Source: Lederbergia lenta NBRC 16444 (GTDB taxonomy: Bacteria; Bacillota; Bacilli; Bacillales; Bacillaceae_C). Taken from it: a stretch of DNA of 64,000 bases. The notes beneath the pieces were generated by a model that worked only from the letters and a program-made list of their open reading frames with translations, was not told the origin of the DNA and searched no databases. The DNA is taken from contig NZ_BCVC01000001.1 of the NCBI RefSeq assembly GCF_001591545.1, positions 1,674,001 to 1,738,000 of the forward strand, written 5' to 3'. A program made the translations under genes and the position numbers. Shown piece by piece: positions 7,484 through 17,692 of this stretch. The number at the start of each line of letters is the position of its first letter. Position 1 is the first letter of the stretch.

Positions 7484-10090
7484 TTATTTTTTTAACTTTT
7501 TTTGCATTTCATATAAAATATTCATTGCTTGTAAAGGGTTCATATCAAGAATATTTAAGTTTTTCATTTCATCTATCACTTTTTTCTCATGATTAGCTAT
7601 TTTATTCTTTTTGTTTGGCTCGCCAAATAACGCTAGTTGTTCATTTAACATTTGTTCAGTAGTTTCTATTTCTACACTTTCAGAGTCTGAGAGGGGATTT
7701 TTCACTTTTATCGCATTTTCTTTTTCTAATTCATTTAATATTTCGGATGCTCGTGTAATGAGTTCCTTAGGAAGCTCGGCTAGCTCGGCTACGTGAATGC
7801 CGTAACTTTTATCTGCAGGTCCTTCTTTAATTTTATGCAGAAAGACAAGTTTACCTTGTTGCTCAACGGCACTTACATGGATATTTTTCAATCTTTTTAA
7901 ACTCTCATCCAGTACTGTTAACTCATGGTAATGAGTAGAGAAAAGTGTTTTAGCGCCAATTCGGTCATGGATGTATTCAATAATTGCTTGTGCTAATGCC
8001 ATCCCATCATAGGTTGATGTTCCTCGTCCGATTTCATCGAATAATATTAAACTATCTTTTGTAGCGTGTGTAATGGCGTTTTTAGCTTCTAACATTTCGA
8101 CCATAAATGTACTTTGGCCTGCAATTAAATCATCAGCAGCACCAATCCGTGTAAATACTTGATCAAAAATAGGAATATCCGCTTTGGAAGCAGGCACGAA
8201 ACAACCAATTTGCGCTAATATAGCTGTTAAGGCAACTTGACGCATATATGTGCTTTTACCAGACATATTTGGCCCCGTAACAAGCATCATTTCCCGTTTA
8301 CTATCCATTGTACAACTGTTAGGAACGTATTCTTGTGTTCCCATTACTTTCTCCACTACAGGATGCCTACCATCAAGCAAATTAATTTCGCGTTTGTTAT
8401 TAAATGTAGGTTTTGAATAATGTCTTGTTTCACTAATCGTAGCGAAACTAAGGTATACATCCAATTCACTAATTATTTTAGCTGCTTGCTGTAAACGTGG
8501 GATAAATTCCCGAACCGATTCACGGATTTGCAGGAATAATTCATATTCTAGATCTATACATTTCTCATCTGCTTGAAGAATTAATGCCTCTTTTTCCTTT
8601 AATTCTGGCGTGATATATCTCTCAGCATTCGTTAAAGTTTGCTTTCGTTCATATCGGCCTTCTTCAAGAAGATGAACATTCGCTCTTGTCACTTCAATAT
8701 AGTATCCAAACACTCGATTATATCCTATTTTCAATGATCGAATACCTGTCTTTTTTCTTTCTTCACTTTCTAGTTCAGCAATCCAACTTTTCCCGTTTCT
8801 ACTTGCATCACGATACGTATCTAATTCCGCATGGAATCCATCTTTAATGATTCCACCTTCTTTTACAGTAATCGGTGGGTTGTCCAAAATCGCTTGCTCC
8901 AGTAAATCGGTTAGTTCTTCACACGGATCAAGGTTTTCTGCCAGCCTTTCCGTGTCTTTGTGATCCAATTGAAAGATTAATTGACGAATCGATGGAATTT
9001 GCCAAAGGGACTTTTTCAATTGGATAAAATCTCTTGCATTTGCGTTTCCAAAAGCTACTCGTCCTGCGAGCCTCTCCAGATCATACACACCTTTTAATAG
9101 TTCGCGAAGTTCTTGGCGTTCGAAAAAGTGATTCATCATAATTTCTACGACTTGAAGTCGCTTCTCGATCACCGATTGATTGATCAATGGCCTGTCAATC
9201 CATCGTTTTAACATTCTGGCTCCCATCGCTGTAGCAGTTTCATCAAGTAACCAAAGTAATGTACCTTTGTTACCTGTTCCACGAATAGGTTCGGTTAATT
9301 CTAGATTACGCTTTGAATAGTAATCGATTTTCATAAATTGATCGATTTCATAGCTAACAAAATCCTGTAAATGATTAAGGCTCCGTTTTTGCGTTTTTAA
9401 CAAATAATGGAGCAATCGATAAACTGTACTCTGTAACTTTTCTTCTGGTAAATCACTAATAATTTCATTGAAATCTTGGCTATGACTTGTACTATTTTCA
9501 TAAGAAATTACAGCATTACAACGATCTTCCATCATCTTTACCAAAGCCGGATCTGTTGTAGAGTCAACAATAATTTCCTTTGTGCCAATAATTGAAAGTT
9601 CATTTAATAATAAATCTGTTGAACTAGAAAATAATGTTGCTCTACTTTCCCCTGTAGAAAGATCTGCATAGGCAATCGCGTGGAAATCATCCGTGACTGT
9701 GATTGCTGCTATATAATTATTTTCTTTTTCTAGCAATCCTTTCCCTTCCATTACCGTTCCAGGTGTTATTAATTGTACAACTTCCCGTCTTACAACACCT
9801 TTAGCCGTTTCTGGATCTTCTGTTTGTTCACAGATTGCCACTTTAAAACCTTTTTGAATAAGTTGTTCTATATATCCAGTGGAAGAATGATGAGGTACTC
9901 CGCACATTGGTATGCGTTCCTCCGTTCCTCCCTGTCTACTTGTTAATGTAATTTCCAGTTCTTTTGAAGCTTTTAAAGCATCCTCAAAAAATAATTCATA
10001 AAAGTCACCTAAACGAAAAAATAAAAAGGCATCTTGGTAATCTGCCTTTATCCGTAGGTATTGTTGAATCATCGGCGTATATTGTTGCAT
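7484..10090 (-). CDS. mutS: DNA mismatch recognition ATPase MutS
   Basis: MutS binds mismatches and small loops and recruits MutL. The N-terminal domain has the mismatch-contacting motif GDFYELFF near residue 30. The C-terminal ABC-type ATPase has Walker [10 protein letters not shown], Walker [17 protein letters not shown] and the STHYHEL motif. The C-terminus carries a clamp-contacting-like segment QLALFGEP near residue 810. Its length of about 868 residues is typical. ATG 10090 gives the usual N-terminus ([11 protein letters not shown]); ATG 10099 is possible but lies 2 bases from the AAAGGG site. First gene of the mutSL operon, downstream of cotE, which has its own terminator. Confidence 0.97.
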   Translation of the reverse strand: MQQYTPMIQQYLRIKADYQDAFLFFRLGDFYELFFEDALKASKELEITLTSRQGGTEERIPMCGVPHHSSTGYIEQLIQKGFKVAICEQTEDPETAKGVVRREVVQLITPGTVMEGKGLLEKENNYIAAITVTDDFHAIAYADLSTGESRATLFSSSTDLLLNELSIIGTKEIIVDSTTDPALVKMMEDRCNAVISYENSTSHSQDFNEIISDLPEEKLQSTVYRLLHYLLKTQKRSLNHLQDFVSYEIDQFMKIDYYSKRNLELTEPIRGTGNKGTLLWLLDETATAMGARMLKRWIDRPLINQSVIEKRLQVVEIMMNHFFERQELRELLKGVYDLERLAGRVAFGNANARDFIQLKKSLWQIPSIRQLIFQLDHKDTERLAENLDPCEELTDLLEQAILDNPPITVKEGGIIKDGFHAELDTYRDASRNGKSWIAELESEERKKTGIRSLKIGYNRVFGYYIEVTRANVHLLEEGRYERKQTLTNAERYITPELKEKEALILQADEKCIDLEYELFLQIRESVREFIPRLQQAAKIISELDVYLSFATISETRHYSKPTFNNKREINLLDGRHPVVEKVMGTQEYVPNSCTMDSKREMMLVTGPNMSGKSTYMRQVALTAILAQIGCFVPASKADIPIFDQVFTRIGAADDLIAGQSTFMVEMLEAKNAITHATKDSLILFDEIGRGTSTYDGMALAQAIIEYIHDRIGAKTLFSTHYHELTVLDESLKRLKNIHVSAVEQQGKLVFLHKIKEGPADKSYGIHVAELAELPKELITRASEILNELEKENAIKVKNPLSDSESVEIETTEQMLNEQLALFGEPNKKNKIANHEKKVIDEMKNLNILDMNPLQAMNILYEMQKKLKK

Positions 10091-10131
10091 ATGTACCATA
10101 TCCCTTTCCGTTCCAAAACTCTATCCTGATT

Positions 10132-10140
10132 AGTATATCA
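10132..10140 (-). promoter_or_regulatory. Candidate extended -10 promoter of mutSL
   Basis: The minus strand reads TGATATACT: a TGn extension plus TATACT, about 45 bases before the mutS start. No convincing -35 lies 17 bases upstream. Confidence 0.4.
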
Positions 10141-10286
10141 TATCCCTTTAGGTGACTTCATTAAAAAAGAGCAGCCATCTTCAAGAACAGATATTGACAA
10201 AATAACTTTGACTTGTTTTTACTTTTTTTCGCGCCTACCTATAGCTTCACGATATATATAAATCTGACTGAACATTATGACCAAAC

Positions 10287-10315
10287 ATAAAAAAACGGGA
10301 AGAATTTTCTTCCCG
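10287..10315 (-). terminator. Terminator of cotE
   Basis: CGGGAAGA (10296-10303), four bases, TCTTCCCG (10308-10315), with an A run at 10288-10295 that is the U tract on the minus strand. It lies immediately after the cotE stop codon. Confidence 0.85.
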
Positions 10316-10319
10316 GAGA

Positions 10320-10871
10320 TCATTTCGTACTATGAGAACCAAGAAAATCTGGATCAATCTCTTCAAATTCACTATCATCTAATTCTGCACCATATTCATC
10401 GTCATCATCATCACAATCACATTTATCTTGGTGAACTTTTACACAAACTTTTGTTTCTCCAATTACTTCTACAAGAAATTCTCTTTCTGTACTAACAAGG
10501 ATTTTATTTCCTTTTTTGGATATGATCGCTTCGACACAATTAGGCTGTTGAATAACTCTGGCTGCGACTTGTTTATCATCCAGACAGTCTGGATCTTGGT
10601 ATTTAAGTTTGATAACATCTTTATAGTCGACTTTTTCAGTGGCTACAGATGTCTTTGAGTTATCATGATGAGAATACCAAACATTAATATCAAACGAGCC
10701 GCATACTTCGACTGTTTTGCCGACCTTCCTCGCCTCATACTTATGATTGATAATCCAGCAACCTAAAATGCTCGAAGGTTGGTGCTGCGGTTGGATTGCA
10801 TGATTGGACTGGGTAAATTTACGCCCCTTCGCAACGACCGCCTTTGTAATAATCTCTCTGTAATCTTCCAT
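10320..10871 (-). CDS. cotE: Outer spore coat morphogenetic protein CotE
   Basis: CotE directs assembly of the outer coat around the forespore in the mother cell. The 183 residues match the family in length and in the segments [41 protein letters not shown] and VIQQPNC. The C-terminal tail is strongly acidic, with a [10 protein letters not shown] run near residue 150, as in other CotE proteins. A GGAGGG ribosome site ends 9 bases before the ATG. It has a sigma-K-like promoter upstream and a terminator downstream, so it is probably transcribed alone during sporulation. Confidence 0.96.
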   Translation of the reverse strand: MEDYREIITKAVVAKGRKFTQSNHAIQPQHQPSSILGCWIINHKYEARKVGKTVEVCGSFDINVWYSHHDNSKTSVATEKVDYKDVIKLKYQDPDCLDDKQVAARVIQQPNCVEAIISKKGNKILVSTEREFLVEVIGETKVCVKVHQDKCDCDDDDDEYGAELDDSEFEEIDPDFLGSHSTK

Positions 10872-10903
10872 TCGAGCGAACCCTCCTCATTCATTTTCTC
10901 TTC

Positions 10904-10930
10904 ATACTATGCATTCACCTAGATGAAGGT
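10904..10930 (-). promoter_or_regulatory. Candidate sigma-K promoter of cotE
   Basis: On the minus strand AC (10930-10929) is followed by exactly 17 bases and CATAGTAT (10911-10904), close to the sigma-K pattern AC-N17-CATAnnnTA. cotE of B. subtilis is transcribed by sigma-E and sigma-K. The same spacing recurs before dpaA at 42023-42049. Confidence 0.45.
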
Positions 10931-10964
10931 GCTAATGCCTAAAAAGAAATGAGAAATTACTGGG

Positions 10965-11008
10965 TAAACGACGTACAAACCGCGCCCGCAGGATAGGAGG
11001 AGGTGACA
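10965..11008. repeat. Degenerate copy of a dispersed intergenic element
   Basis: The core TAAACGACGTACAAAC resembles TAAACGACGAACAAACT at 45503 and TAAAGCGATCTACAAACT at 36899. It is followed by a GC-rich tail ending in GGTGACA. It lies between cotE and the ymcA terminator and has no ORF. Relationship judged by eye. Confidence 0.4.
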
Positions 11009-11024
11009 TGAAATAAGCAATATA

Positions 11025-11054
11025 AAAAGGGCTGTCCTCTTGGACAGCCCTTTT
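11025..11054 (-). terminator. Terminator of the miaB-ymcA operon
   Basis: AAAAGGGCTGTCC (11025-11037), TCTT, then GGACAGCCCTTTT (11042-11054), a perfect 13-bp stem. It follows ymcA on the minus strand and would also stop plus-strand transcription. Confidence 0.92.
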
Positions 11055-11074
11055 ACACTTATAATTAAATTGTT

Positions 11075-11500
11075 TTAACAGCTTGATGGACTATTCTTCA
11101 ATTTAGAACCAGTCTCACCAGAAAGAACATCTCCACCAGTGGATAATAAAATTTCATCTGTCACTTTATTTGAAATAGCGGAAGATACTAATTGAAGCAA
11201 ATCATTTACATCAACTTGAGATTGTTTAAATTCCTGAACAATTGGAATCTCATCTAATTCTTTTTCCAAGTTTTCAATTTTCACTTCAATTAACTTTAAT
11301 GCACGTTCTTTTTCATAATGTTGAAAGTTTACAGCTTGTTTTTGCAGGCTCTTAATACTTGCAATCATTTCTCTCACTGTTTGATTTTCATTTATTTGAG
11401 CTTCTGCTCGCTTGAAAAAGTCTACTTCCTCAGTTTCAGCGATCATTTTCGCTAGGTCATGTGCCTGTTTTAAAATATCGTCTTTTGTATATTTCCCCAT
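11075..11500 (-). CDS. ymcA: RicA (YmcA), subunit of the YlbF-YmcA-YaaT complex
   Basis: In B. subtilis, RicA acts with RicF (YlbF) and RicT (YaaT) to help mature polycistronic mRNAs by RNase Y and to promote competence, biofilm formation and sporulation. The 141-residue helical protein has the family segments AKMIAETEEVDFFKRAEAQINEN split over residues 17-39, LQKQAVNFQHYEKE, and a C-terminal STGGDVLSGETGSK followed by a terminal Cys. ATG 11500 lies 6 bases after GAGGTGG, and that site sits inside the last codons of miaB; the miaB stop ends one base before this start, so translation is coupled. RNase Y (rny) is also encoded nearby. Confidence 0.95.
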   Translation of the reverse strand: MGKYTKDDILKQAHDLAKMIAETEEVDFFKRAEAQINENQTVREMIASIKSLQKQAVNFQHYEKERALKLIEVKIENLEKELDEIPIVQEFKQSQVDVNDLLQLVSSAISNKVTDEILLSTGGDVLSGETGSKLKNSPSSC

Positions 11501-11501
11501 G

Positions 11502-13046
11502 TTATACCACCTCAACTTGTTCATCTATTTCTATCATTTCGCCATCTAGGGACCAAGTTTTTGCATTGATAATTTTCACATTAACTAATTGTCCAATGAT
11601 GGATTTAGGTCCTTTAAAATTCACTAATTTATTTTTACGTGTATAGCCTGCTAGTACATCCGGATTATTCTTACTTTCCCCTTCAACTAATACCTCTACC
11701 ACTTGGCCTTCATACTTCTCCATTGCCTCTCGCGCCATTTCATTCACAAGATCATTCAAACGTTGAAGTCTAGCTTTTTTCACTTCCATTGACACATTAT
11801 CTTTCATACGTGCTGCAGGTGTGCCTTCGCGTGGTGAATAAATAAAGGTATAAGCTGTTTCAAATCCTACTTCTTTATACAAAGTCATTGTTTCCTCAAA
11901 CTGTTCATCTGTTTCATTCGGGAAACCAACAATGATATCTGTTGTCAATGTCACATTCGGGATTGCAGCTTTGATTTTGCGAACTAATTCAAGATAATGC
12001 TCTCGTGAATACTTTCGAGCCATAATTTTTAAAATGTCGCTAGATCCTGATTGAACAGGCAAGTGAATATGGTCTACTAAATTACCTTGTTTTGCTAGGA
12101 CTTCAATTAAACGATCATCAAAATCACGTGGATGGCTCGTAGTAAAACGAATTCTTGGAATATCAATTTTGCTTAGCTCCTCCATCAAATCGCCAAGTGT
12201 AAAATCAATATCTTCAAAATCTTTACCATACGCATTTACGTTTTGACCAAGCAATGTCACTTCCTTATATCCATGAGCTGCCAGTTGTCGTACTTCCTGA
12301 ACAATGTCTTCTGGACGACGACTACGCTCTTTCCCACGTGTATAAGGGACAATACAATACGTACAAAACTTGTCACAACCATACATAATATTTACCCAAG
12401 CTTTAATATTACCACGACGGACCTTCGGAAGGTTCTCAATCACATCTCCCTCTTTAGACCATACCTCTACAACCATTTCTTTTGACATATAAGCTTCATT
12501 TAAAATTTGTGGCAATCTGTGTATATTATGTGTTCCAAATATCATATCAACGAATTGGTGCTTCTCAAGTATTCTATTGACTACTGATTCTTCTTGGGAC
12601 ATACAACCACATACGCCAATAAGTAGATCTGGACGCTCTAATTTTAACGGTTTTAAATGACCTAGCTCTCCAAACACCTTATTTTCGGCATTTTCACGAA
12701 TAGCACATGTATTTAATAGAACAACATCTGCTTCATCAACTGAGTCTACCGCTTCATAGCCAAGTTCCATGAATATGCCTGCCATCACTTCTGTATCATG
12801 TTCATTCATTTGACAGCCATATGTACGTATATAATATTTACGTCCTTTTCCAAGCCCTTGGAATTGTTCTGGAATCTCGAAGTCTTTATGGTATTCTACT
12901 TCCTCTTTTCCACGCTTTTTCGCGTCCTTAAGGGAGGGAGGAGTATACACAGATTGAAAATATTTACTATAATCCTTTTCCGGCTTAGATGCTACTGTAT
13001 CTGCTTTTATTGTTTGTTGACTTTCTAAACGCTGTTTCTCGTTCAT
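11502..13046 (-). CDS. miaB: tRNA-2-methylthio-N6-dimethylallyladenosine synthase MiaB
   Basis: This radical-SAM enzyme adds a methylthio group to i6A37 of tRNA, the product of MiaA. Order of domains: an extension of about 60 residues, an N-terminal MTTase domain with three cluster cysteines (in [16 protein letters not shown] and GVCGCM), a radical-SAM core with CDKFCTYC, then a C-terminal TRAM domain (about residues 440-505). ATG 13046, behind AAGGAAAGGGG, gives 514 residues; the longer open frame upstream lacks a ribosome site. It is translationally coupled to ymcA. In B. subtilis tdh and kbl lie between spoVS and miaB; here they are missing. Confidence 0.97.
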   Translation of the reverse strand: MNEKQRLESQQTIKADTVASKPEKDYSKYFQSVYTPPSLKDAKKRGKEEVEYHKDFEIPEQFQGLGKGRKYYIRTYGCQMNEHDTEVMAGIFMELGYEAVDSVDEADVVLLNTCAIRENAENKVFGELGHLKPLKLERPDLLIGVCGCMSQEESVVNRILEKHQFVDMIFGTHNIHRLPQILNEAYMSKEMVVEVWSKEGDVIENLPKVRRGNIKAWVNIMYGCDKFCTYCIVPYTRGKERSRRPEDIVQEVRQLAAHGYKEVTLLGQNVNAYGKDFEDIDFTLGDLMEELSKIDIPRIRFTTSHPRDFDDRLIEVLAKQGNLVDHIHLPVQSGSSDILKIMARKYSREHYLELVRKIKAAIPNVTLTTDIIVGFPNETDEQFEETMTLYKEVGFETAYTFIYSPREGTPAARMKDNVSMEVKKARLQRLNDLVNEMAREAMEKYEGQVVEVLVEGESKNNPDVLAGYTRKNKLVNFKGPKSIIGQLVNVKIINAKTWSLDGEMIEIDEQVEVV

Positions 13047-13205
13047 GAAAATCCCCTTTCCTTCTTTAAAACAAAATCTACAAAATCGAAAATGTCTCAA
13101 TTATTATATTTATGATGAATTGATTCATTTGTAAAATGATGTCCATACACCCTATTAGTATAATGCCTTTTATTTTCTAAAACAACTTTAGCTTGATTTT
13201 GTTGC

Positions 13206-13246
13206 AAAAAATTCGAAAAGACCTGTTTGTAGTTATACAAACAGAT
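13206..13246 (-). terminator. Terminator of spoVS
   Basis: CTGTTTGTA (13223-13231), GTTA, TACAAACAG (13236-13244), extended by weaker flanking pairs, with AAAA directly on the left (U tract on the minus strand). It follows spoVS. Confidence 0.75.
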
Positions 13247-13280
13247 CAAATCCAAACCATTCACGTCAAAAACAAAGCAC

Positions 13281-13541
13281 CTATCTAGGTTCCACAATGA
13301 GCTTTATAGCAGTTCTTTCTTGCCCGTCAATTAAAATATCAGTAAATGCAGGAATACAAATTAAATCTACTCCGCTCGGCGCGACAAATCCTCTCGCAAT
13401 TGCTACTGCTTTCACTGCTTGATTTAATGCCCCTGCCCCGATTGCCTGAATTTCTGCATTGCCTTTTTCGCGGAGAACTCCTGCTAGCGCACCCGCTACG
13501 GAATTAGGATTAGATTTTGCTGAAACTTTTAATATTGCCAT
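13281..13541 (-). CDS. spoVS: Stage V sporulation protein S
   Basis: SpoVS is a small Alba-like nucleic-acid-binding protein needed for stage V sporulation and involved in control of septation. The 86 residues are almost identical to the family: ILKVSAKSNPNSVAGALAGV, then AIGAGALNQAVKAVAIARGF, and a VEPR end. An AGGAGG-type ribosome site precedes ATG 13541. It lies between ymdB and miaB as in B. subtilis, with a terminator behind it, so it is likely a single-gene unit. Confidence 0.98.
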   Translation of the reverse strand: MAILKVSAKSNPNSVAGALAGVLREKGNAEIQAIGAGALNQAVKAVAIARGFVAPSGVDLICIPAFTDILIDGQERTAIKLIVEPR

Positions 13542-13570
13542 TTCATGTTCCTCCTCGTCATTTCCCCATA

Positions 13571-13597
13571 GCGATTGTCCTTAATTATGACAATCGC
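13571..13597. other. Perfect 9-bp hairpin in the ymdB-spoVS gap
   Basis: GCGATTGTC (13571-13579), nine bases, GACAATCGC (13589-13597). No T tract follows on the minus strand. It lies about 30 bases before the spoVS start, so it would fold in the spoVS leader. Confidence 0.6.
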
Positions 13598-13620
13598 GGA
13601 CCATCGTTCCATTGTTACTA

Positions 13621-13648
13621 TATTCAGAGAAATTCCGAACTATTCCGG
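13621..13648 (-). promoter_or_regulatory. Weak candidate sigma-H promoter of spoVS
   Basis: The minus strand has CCGGAATA (13641-13648) and CTGAATA (13621-13627), loosely like the sigma-H boxes AGGAWWT and GAAT. spoVS is sigma-H dependent in B. subtilis. The match is imperfect. Confidence 0.25.
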
Positions 13649-13683
13649 TTTGTCCGAAACGGAGGACACACAAAATTAATATT

Positions 13684-14484
13684 TTATTCGATGAAAAAAG
13701 GTTGGTCGTCGTTGATTAAAATTGTTTTGATCGATTTAGCTATACCAGTTTTTTCATCCACTGTAATTAAGCAAGCACATAATTGTTTTCTTCCATTTTT
13801 ATCTACTTCAAATCGAGTTGGAAGTGCTGTAAGAAACTTATGTAACACAGCTTCCTTTTCCATGCCGAGAATAGCATCATAAGGCCCTGTCATCCCAACA
13901 TCTGTCATATATGCTGTTCCCTGCGGGAGGACGCGATTATCTGCTGTAGGCACATGTGTATGTGTTCCAATCACTGCAGTTGCTCGACCATCTACATACC
14001 AACCCATTGCTTGCATTTCACTAGTCGCTTCAGCATGGAAATCGATAAATATAATATTAGTCCGTTTTTTCGCCTCCACGATAAGTTCATCTACTTTTTT
14101 AAAAGGACAATCTAACGGTGACATGAATGTTCTACCTTGCAAATTGATAATCGCGACTTCAATTTGATTAATTTTAACGAAAATTAATCCTCTTCCTGGA
14201 ACATCCTCTGGAAAATTTGCAGGTCTAGCTAAATACTTAGCTTGATCAATAAATTCAAAAATCCCCTTATTATCCCACGCATGATTACCAAGTGTAACGG
14301 CATTTGCCCCTGCTTCTAAAAATTGTTTATAGATGGATTCCGTTATCCCTCTCCCACCAGCGGCATTTTCCCCATTTACAATCGCTAATTGAGGGCGATA
14401 TTTCTTTTTTAACTTCGGTAAGTATTCTTTAATCATTTCTCTGCCAGGTGAACCTACGACATCTCCAACAAATAATATATCCAT
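13684..14484 (-). CDS. ymdB: Metallophosphoesterase YmdB
   Basis: YmdB of B. subtilis is a binuclear metal phosphodiesterase acting on 2',3'-cyclic nucleotides that influences the motility/biofilm switch. The 266 residues hold the metal ligands expected for the family: FVGDVVGSPGR at the N-terminus, VNGENAAGG near 38, GNHAWDN near 66, DFHAEATSE near 149 and GTHTHVPTAD near 173. The length matches. It lies just downstream of rny, which acts in the same RNA-processing sphere, but the rny terminator separates them. An AGAAAGGGA ribosome site precedes ATG 14484. Confidence 0.96.
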   Translation of the reverse strand: MDILFVGDVVGSPGREMIKEYLPKLKKKYRPQLAIVNGENAAGGRGITESIYKQFLEAGANAVTLGNHAWDNKGIFEFIDQAKYLARPANFPEDVPGRGLIFVKINQIEVAIINLQGRTFMSPLDCPFKKVDELIVEAKKRTNIIFIDFHAEATSEMQAMGWYVDGRATAVIGTHTHVPTADNRVLPQGTAYMTDVGMTGPYDAILGMEKEAVLHKFLTALPTRFEVDKNGRKQLCACLITVDEKTGIAKSIKTILINDDQPFFIE

Positions 14485-14534
14485 TTTATTCCCTTTCTTT
14501 CAAAAACCTTTAGTATTAGAAAAGCATAAGGCAC

Positions 14535-14690
14535 CCCTATAGCGATGTACTTCCTTTGGAAATTCGGAACAGATAAAGGAACACGATCAAGCCTAGGAGG
14601 CAAATCGATGCTGACTTATCATAGGAGAGTTCCTAAATTTATTAGTCGCTGGGCCCCTAAAGCTAGACATAATAGCTTATGTTCAATTGG
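14535..14690. repeat. Possible highly degenerate intergenic element
   Basis: The gap between rny and ymdB contains TATAGCGATGTAC, like the cores at 36899 and 10965, followed by sequence of locally different composition (GTCGCTGGGCCCC). A plus-strand open frame crosses it but continues antisense into rny and is rejected as a gene. Very tentative. Confidence 0.25.
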
Positions 14691-14723
14691 AACTTATAAA
14701 AAGTGTATTTTTCTATCTTTCAA

Positions 14724-14753
14724 CAAAAAAAGTGGTGTAGATTACACCACTTT
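14724..14753 (-). terminator. Terminator of rny
   Basis: AAAGTGGTGTA (14729-14739), GAT, TACACCACTTT (14743-14753), with a further A run on the left. The stem overlaps the rny stop codon (14752-14754). Confidence 0.9.
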
Positions 14754-16311
14754 ATTTTGCATATTCAACTGCTCTCGTTTCTCGAATAACAGTGACTTTT
14801 ATGTGACCTGGGTAATCAAGGTCATCTTCGATTCTTTTACGGATATCACGTGCCAATCGATGTGCTTCCAAATCATTGATTTGTTCAGGCTTAACGATTA
14901 TGCGAACTTCTCTTCCTGCTTGAATGGCGAATGATTTCTCCACTCCATCATATGACTCGGAAATCTCCTCCAATTTTTCAAGACGACGGATGTAATTCTC
15001 AAGTGTTTCACTGCGCGCTCCCGGTCTAGCAGCAGATAATGCATCCGCTGCAGCAACGAGTACTGCAATGATAGATGTTGGCTCGGTATCACCGTGATGG
15101 GATGCAATACTGTTAATAACGACAGGATGCTCCTTATACTTCGTTGCGAGTTCAATACCAATTTCTACGTGACTTCCTTCTACTTCATGGTCAATTGCTT
15201 TTCCAATATCATGTAGCAAACCAGCACGTCTAGCAAGAATTTCATCTTCACCCAATTCTGCGGCAAGCAATCCGGAAAGATACGCAACTTCCACAGAATG
15301 TTTCAGCACATTTTGTCCGTAACTTGTCCGGTATTTCAATCGACCGAGAATTTTAATTAAATCTGGATGAAGACCATGTATGCCAACTTCAAATGTCGTT
15401 TGTTCTCCGATTTCACGAATGTACTCATCTACTTCACGTCTCGCTTTATCCACCATTTCCTCAATACGAGCTGGATGGATTCTTCCATCTTGGACAAGCT
15501 TTTCGAGAGCGATTCTTGCAGTTTCACGTCTAATCGGATCGAATCCTGAAAGTATAACAGCTTCTGGTGTATCGTCAATGATAAGATCAATACCCGTTAA
15601 TGTTTCAAGCGTTCGAATATTCCGACCTTCCCTCCCAATGATTCGGCCTTTCATTTCATCATTTGGAAGATTTACAACCGAAACGGTCGTTTCTGCAACA
15701 TGTTCTGCGGCACAACGCTGAATTGCGAGTGAAAGAATATTTTTCGCCTTCTTATCAGCGTCTTCTTTCGCGCGCATTTCGCTTTCCTTAATCATTAAAG
15801 CTGTATCATGTGCCAATTCCTTTTCTACACTAGAAAGAATAATGGATTTCGCTTCCTCACGAGTTAGGCTCGAAATGCGCTCCAGTTCAGTCTGTTGCTT
15901 ATGGATTAATTCCTCCACTTTACTTTCCGTCTCTTCAATATGTTGTTGTCTTTCATTAATAGAGTCCTCTTTCTTCTCAAGAGCGTTTTCCCGCTTATCC
16001 AGCGTGTCATCTTTCCTGTCGAGGTTTTCCTCCCTTTGCAATAAGCGATTTTCTTGTTTTTGCAATTCGTTTCTTCTTTCACGAAGATCACGTTCAGTTT
16101 CAATGCGAAGTTTATGATTTTCATCTTTCGCTTCTAACAGGGCTTCCTTCTTAAGTGCTTCCGCTTCACGATTAGCATCTTCAATAATATGCTCTGCGGC
16201 ATGCTTTGCACCTGTTACTTTCACTTCGGCAATTTTTTTAAAAATGAAGTAGCCAACAACTACACCGGCGATAAGGGCAAGCAAAATGGAGATGATATGA
16301 ATACTATCCAT
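14752..16311 (-). CDS. rny: Ribonuclease Y
   Basis: RNase Y is the membrane-bound endoribonuclease that initiates much mRNA decay in Bacillus. Order: an N-terminal transmembrane helix (about 5-25), a long charged coiled coil (about 30-195), a KH domain with [15 protein letters not shown] near 216, and an HD domain with [12 protein letters not shown] near 358, holding the metal-binding His-Asp pair. ATG 16311 lies 5 bases after AGGGGGTG and gives 519 residues; an in-frame start upstream lacks support. It follows recA as in B. subtilis, but each has its own terminator. Its modulators RicA (ymcA) and YmdB lie close by. Confidence 0.97.
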   Translation of the reverse strand: MDSIHIISILLALIAGVVVGYFIFKKIAEVKVTGAKHAAEHIIEDANREAEALKKEALLEAKDENHKLRIETERDLRERRNELQKQENRLLQREENLDRKDDTLDKRENALEKKEDSINERQQHIEETESKVEELIHKQQTELERISSLTREEAKSIILSSVEKELAHDTALMIKESEMRAKEDADKKAKNILSLAIQRCAAEHVAETTVSVVNLPNDEMKGRIIGREGRNIRTLETLTGIDLIIDDTPEAVILSGFDPIRRETARIALEKLVQDGRIHPARIEEMVDKARREVDEYIREIGEQTTFEVGIHGLHPDLIKILGRLKYRTSYGQNVLKHSVEVAYLSGLLAAELGEDEILARRAGLLHDIGKAIDHEVEGSHVEIGIELATKYKEHPVVINSIASHHGDTEPTSIIAVLVAAADALSAARPGARSETLENYIRRLEKLEEISESYDGVEKSFAIQAGREVRIIVKPEQINDLEAHRLARDIRKRIEDDLDYPGHIKVTVIRETRAVEYAK

Positions 16312-16489
16312 ACTTTCACCCCCTCTTGCTATCAACTTTTATCATGCTTCTAACATGTCGGCTGGTACATTGTTATCAATTTGTCAATATACAGAGCCAA
16401 GCTCAAAAATATCATGCTAAAAAAATAAAATATATACATATTAATTTTATCGGTGTGACGTTTTAATGTCAAGCATAGTTCATCTATTA

Positions 16490-16524
16490 GTAAAAGAAAA
16501 ACAGCAAAGCATAAAGCTTTGCTG
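16490..16524 (-). terminator. Terminator of recA
   Basis: CAGCAAAGC (16502-16510), ATAAA, GCTTTGCTG (16516-16524), with AAAAGAAAAA at 16492-16501 giving the U tract on the minus strand. Confidence 0.88.
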
Positions 16525-16537
16525 CAAAAGTAATAGA

Positions 16538-17575
16538 TTATTCGTCTAGGAGGCTATCTACTGGTTCTTCTTCTACAACTGTTTTATCCGCATCTAAATT
16601 ATAATGATCACGAATTTTGGACATTATCTCACTACGCACTTCTGGATTTTCTTTCAAAAATAGCTTTGCGTTTTCTCGTCCTTGCCCTAAGCGTTCCCCA
16701 TTGTAAGAATACCAAGATCCACTTTTTTCAACAATATCGAGTTCCGAGCCCATATCGACAATTTCTCCTTCACGAGAAATTCCCTCTCCATACATAATAT
16801 CTACTTCTGCTACACGGAATGGAGGTGCCACTTTATTTTTCACTATTTTTATTTTTGTTTTATTCCCTACAATATCTTGTCCTTGCTTAAGTTGTTCCGC
16901 ACGACGTACTTCAAGGCGTACAGAAGAATAAAACTTTAATGCTCGTCCACCAGGAGTTACTTCTGGATTTCCAAACATTACGCCAACTTTCTCCCTAATT
17001 TGGTTGATAAATATAGCAATTGTATTTGACTTGTTGATTGCTCCAGAAAGCTTACGTAGCGCTTGTGACATTAAGCGAGCTTGTAATCCTACATGAGAAT
17101 CACCCATCTCTCCCTCGATTTCAGCTTTTGGAACTAATGCTGCTACCGAGTCAATGACTAGAATTTCAATTGCACCACTTCGAACAAGCGCTTCTGCAAT
17201 TTCCAATGCCTGCTCACCAGTATCCGGTTGAGAAAGCAATAGTTCATCAATATTAACGCCTAATTTCTGAGCATATACTGGATCAAGTGCATGTTCCGCA
17301 TCTATAAATGCTGCTGTACCACCATTAGCCTGTACCTCTGCAATAGCATGAAGAGCTACCGTTGTTTTACCTGAACTTTCCGGACCATATATTTCTATTA
17401 CTCTACCTCGCGGATATCCGCCTACTCCTAATGCAACATCTAATGCTAGCGAACCACTTGGAATCGTTGAAATCTTACGATCCGTTTGTTCACCCAATTT
17501 CATAACAGAACCTTTACCAAATTGTTTCTCTATTTGTTTTAAAGCCATATCTAACGCTGCTTGACGATCACTCAT
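16538..17575 (-). CDS. recA: Recombinase RecA
   Basis: RecA forms the filament for homologous recombination and triggers LexA self-cleavage. The 345 residues show Walker [10 protein letters not shown] near 65, [14 protein letters not shown], Walker [10 protein letters not shown], loop 1 [21 protein letters not shown] split over 155-175, loop 2 [15 protein letters not shown], and an acidic tail. GAGGAGG stands before ATG 17575. Upstream are a near-consensus sigma-A promoter and a LexA box, so it is SOS-controlled. It is transcribed alone (terminator at 16490-16524), next to cinA as usual, except for an orphan gene between them. Confidence 0.99.
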   Translation of the reverse strand: MSDRQAALDMALKQIEKQFGKGSVMKLGEQTDRKISTIPSGSLALDVALGVGGYPRGRVIEIYGPESSGKTTVALHAIAEVQANGGTAAFIDAEHALDPVYAQKLGVNIDELLLSQPDTGEQALEIAEALVRSGAIEILVIDSVAALVPKAEIEGEMGDSHVGLQARLMSQALRKLSGAINKSNTIAIFINQIREKVGVMFGNPEVTPGGRALKFYSSVRLEVRRAEQLKQGQDIVGNKTKIKIVKNKVAPPFRVAEVDIMYGEGISREGEIVDMGSELDIVEKSGSWYSYNGERLGQGRENAKLFLKENPEVRSEIMSKIRDHYNLDADKTVVEEEPVDSLLDE

Positions 17576-17655
17576 ATATTTTCCTCCTCAGGACTTAAAT
17601 GTTATAATTTATAGTTTTATAGACTAAATCTCATCTCATTGGATAACTTACTTTT

Positions 17656-17684
17656 ATTATACAATGTTTCATCTTATTTGCCAA
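17656..17684 (-). promoter_or_regulatory. Sigma-A promoter of recA
   Basis: On the minus strand TTGGCA (17679-17684) and TATAAT (17656-17661) are separated by exactly 17 bases. The LexA box begins nine bases upstream of the -35. Confidence 0.9.
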
Positions 17685-17692
17685 GTAAAATA

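Noticed and set aside
10277-10495. Plus-strand open frame rich in His opposite cotE
   Set aside because: It is the antisense of the acidic CotE tail (Asp codons read as His) and has no ribosome site.
13097-13297. Minus-strand open frame of 66 codons between spoVS and miaB
   Set aside because: It overlaps the spoVS end in another frame, has no ribosome site and includes the spoVS terminator hairpin.
14545-14934. Plus-strand open frame of 129 codons across the rny-ymdB gap
   Set aside because: It continues through the rny terminator and antisense to rny; the composition is not gene-like.
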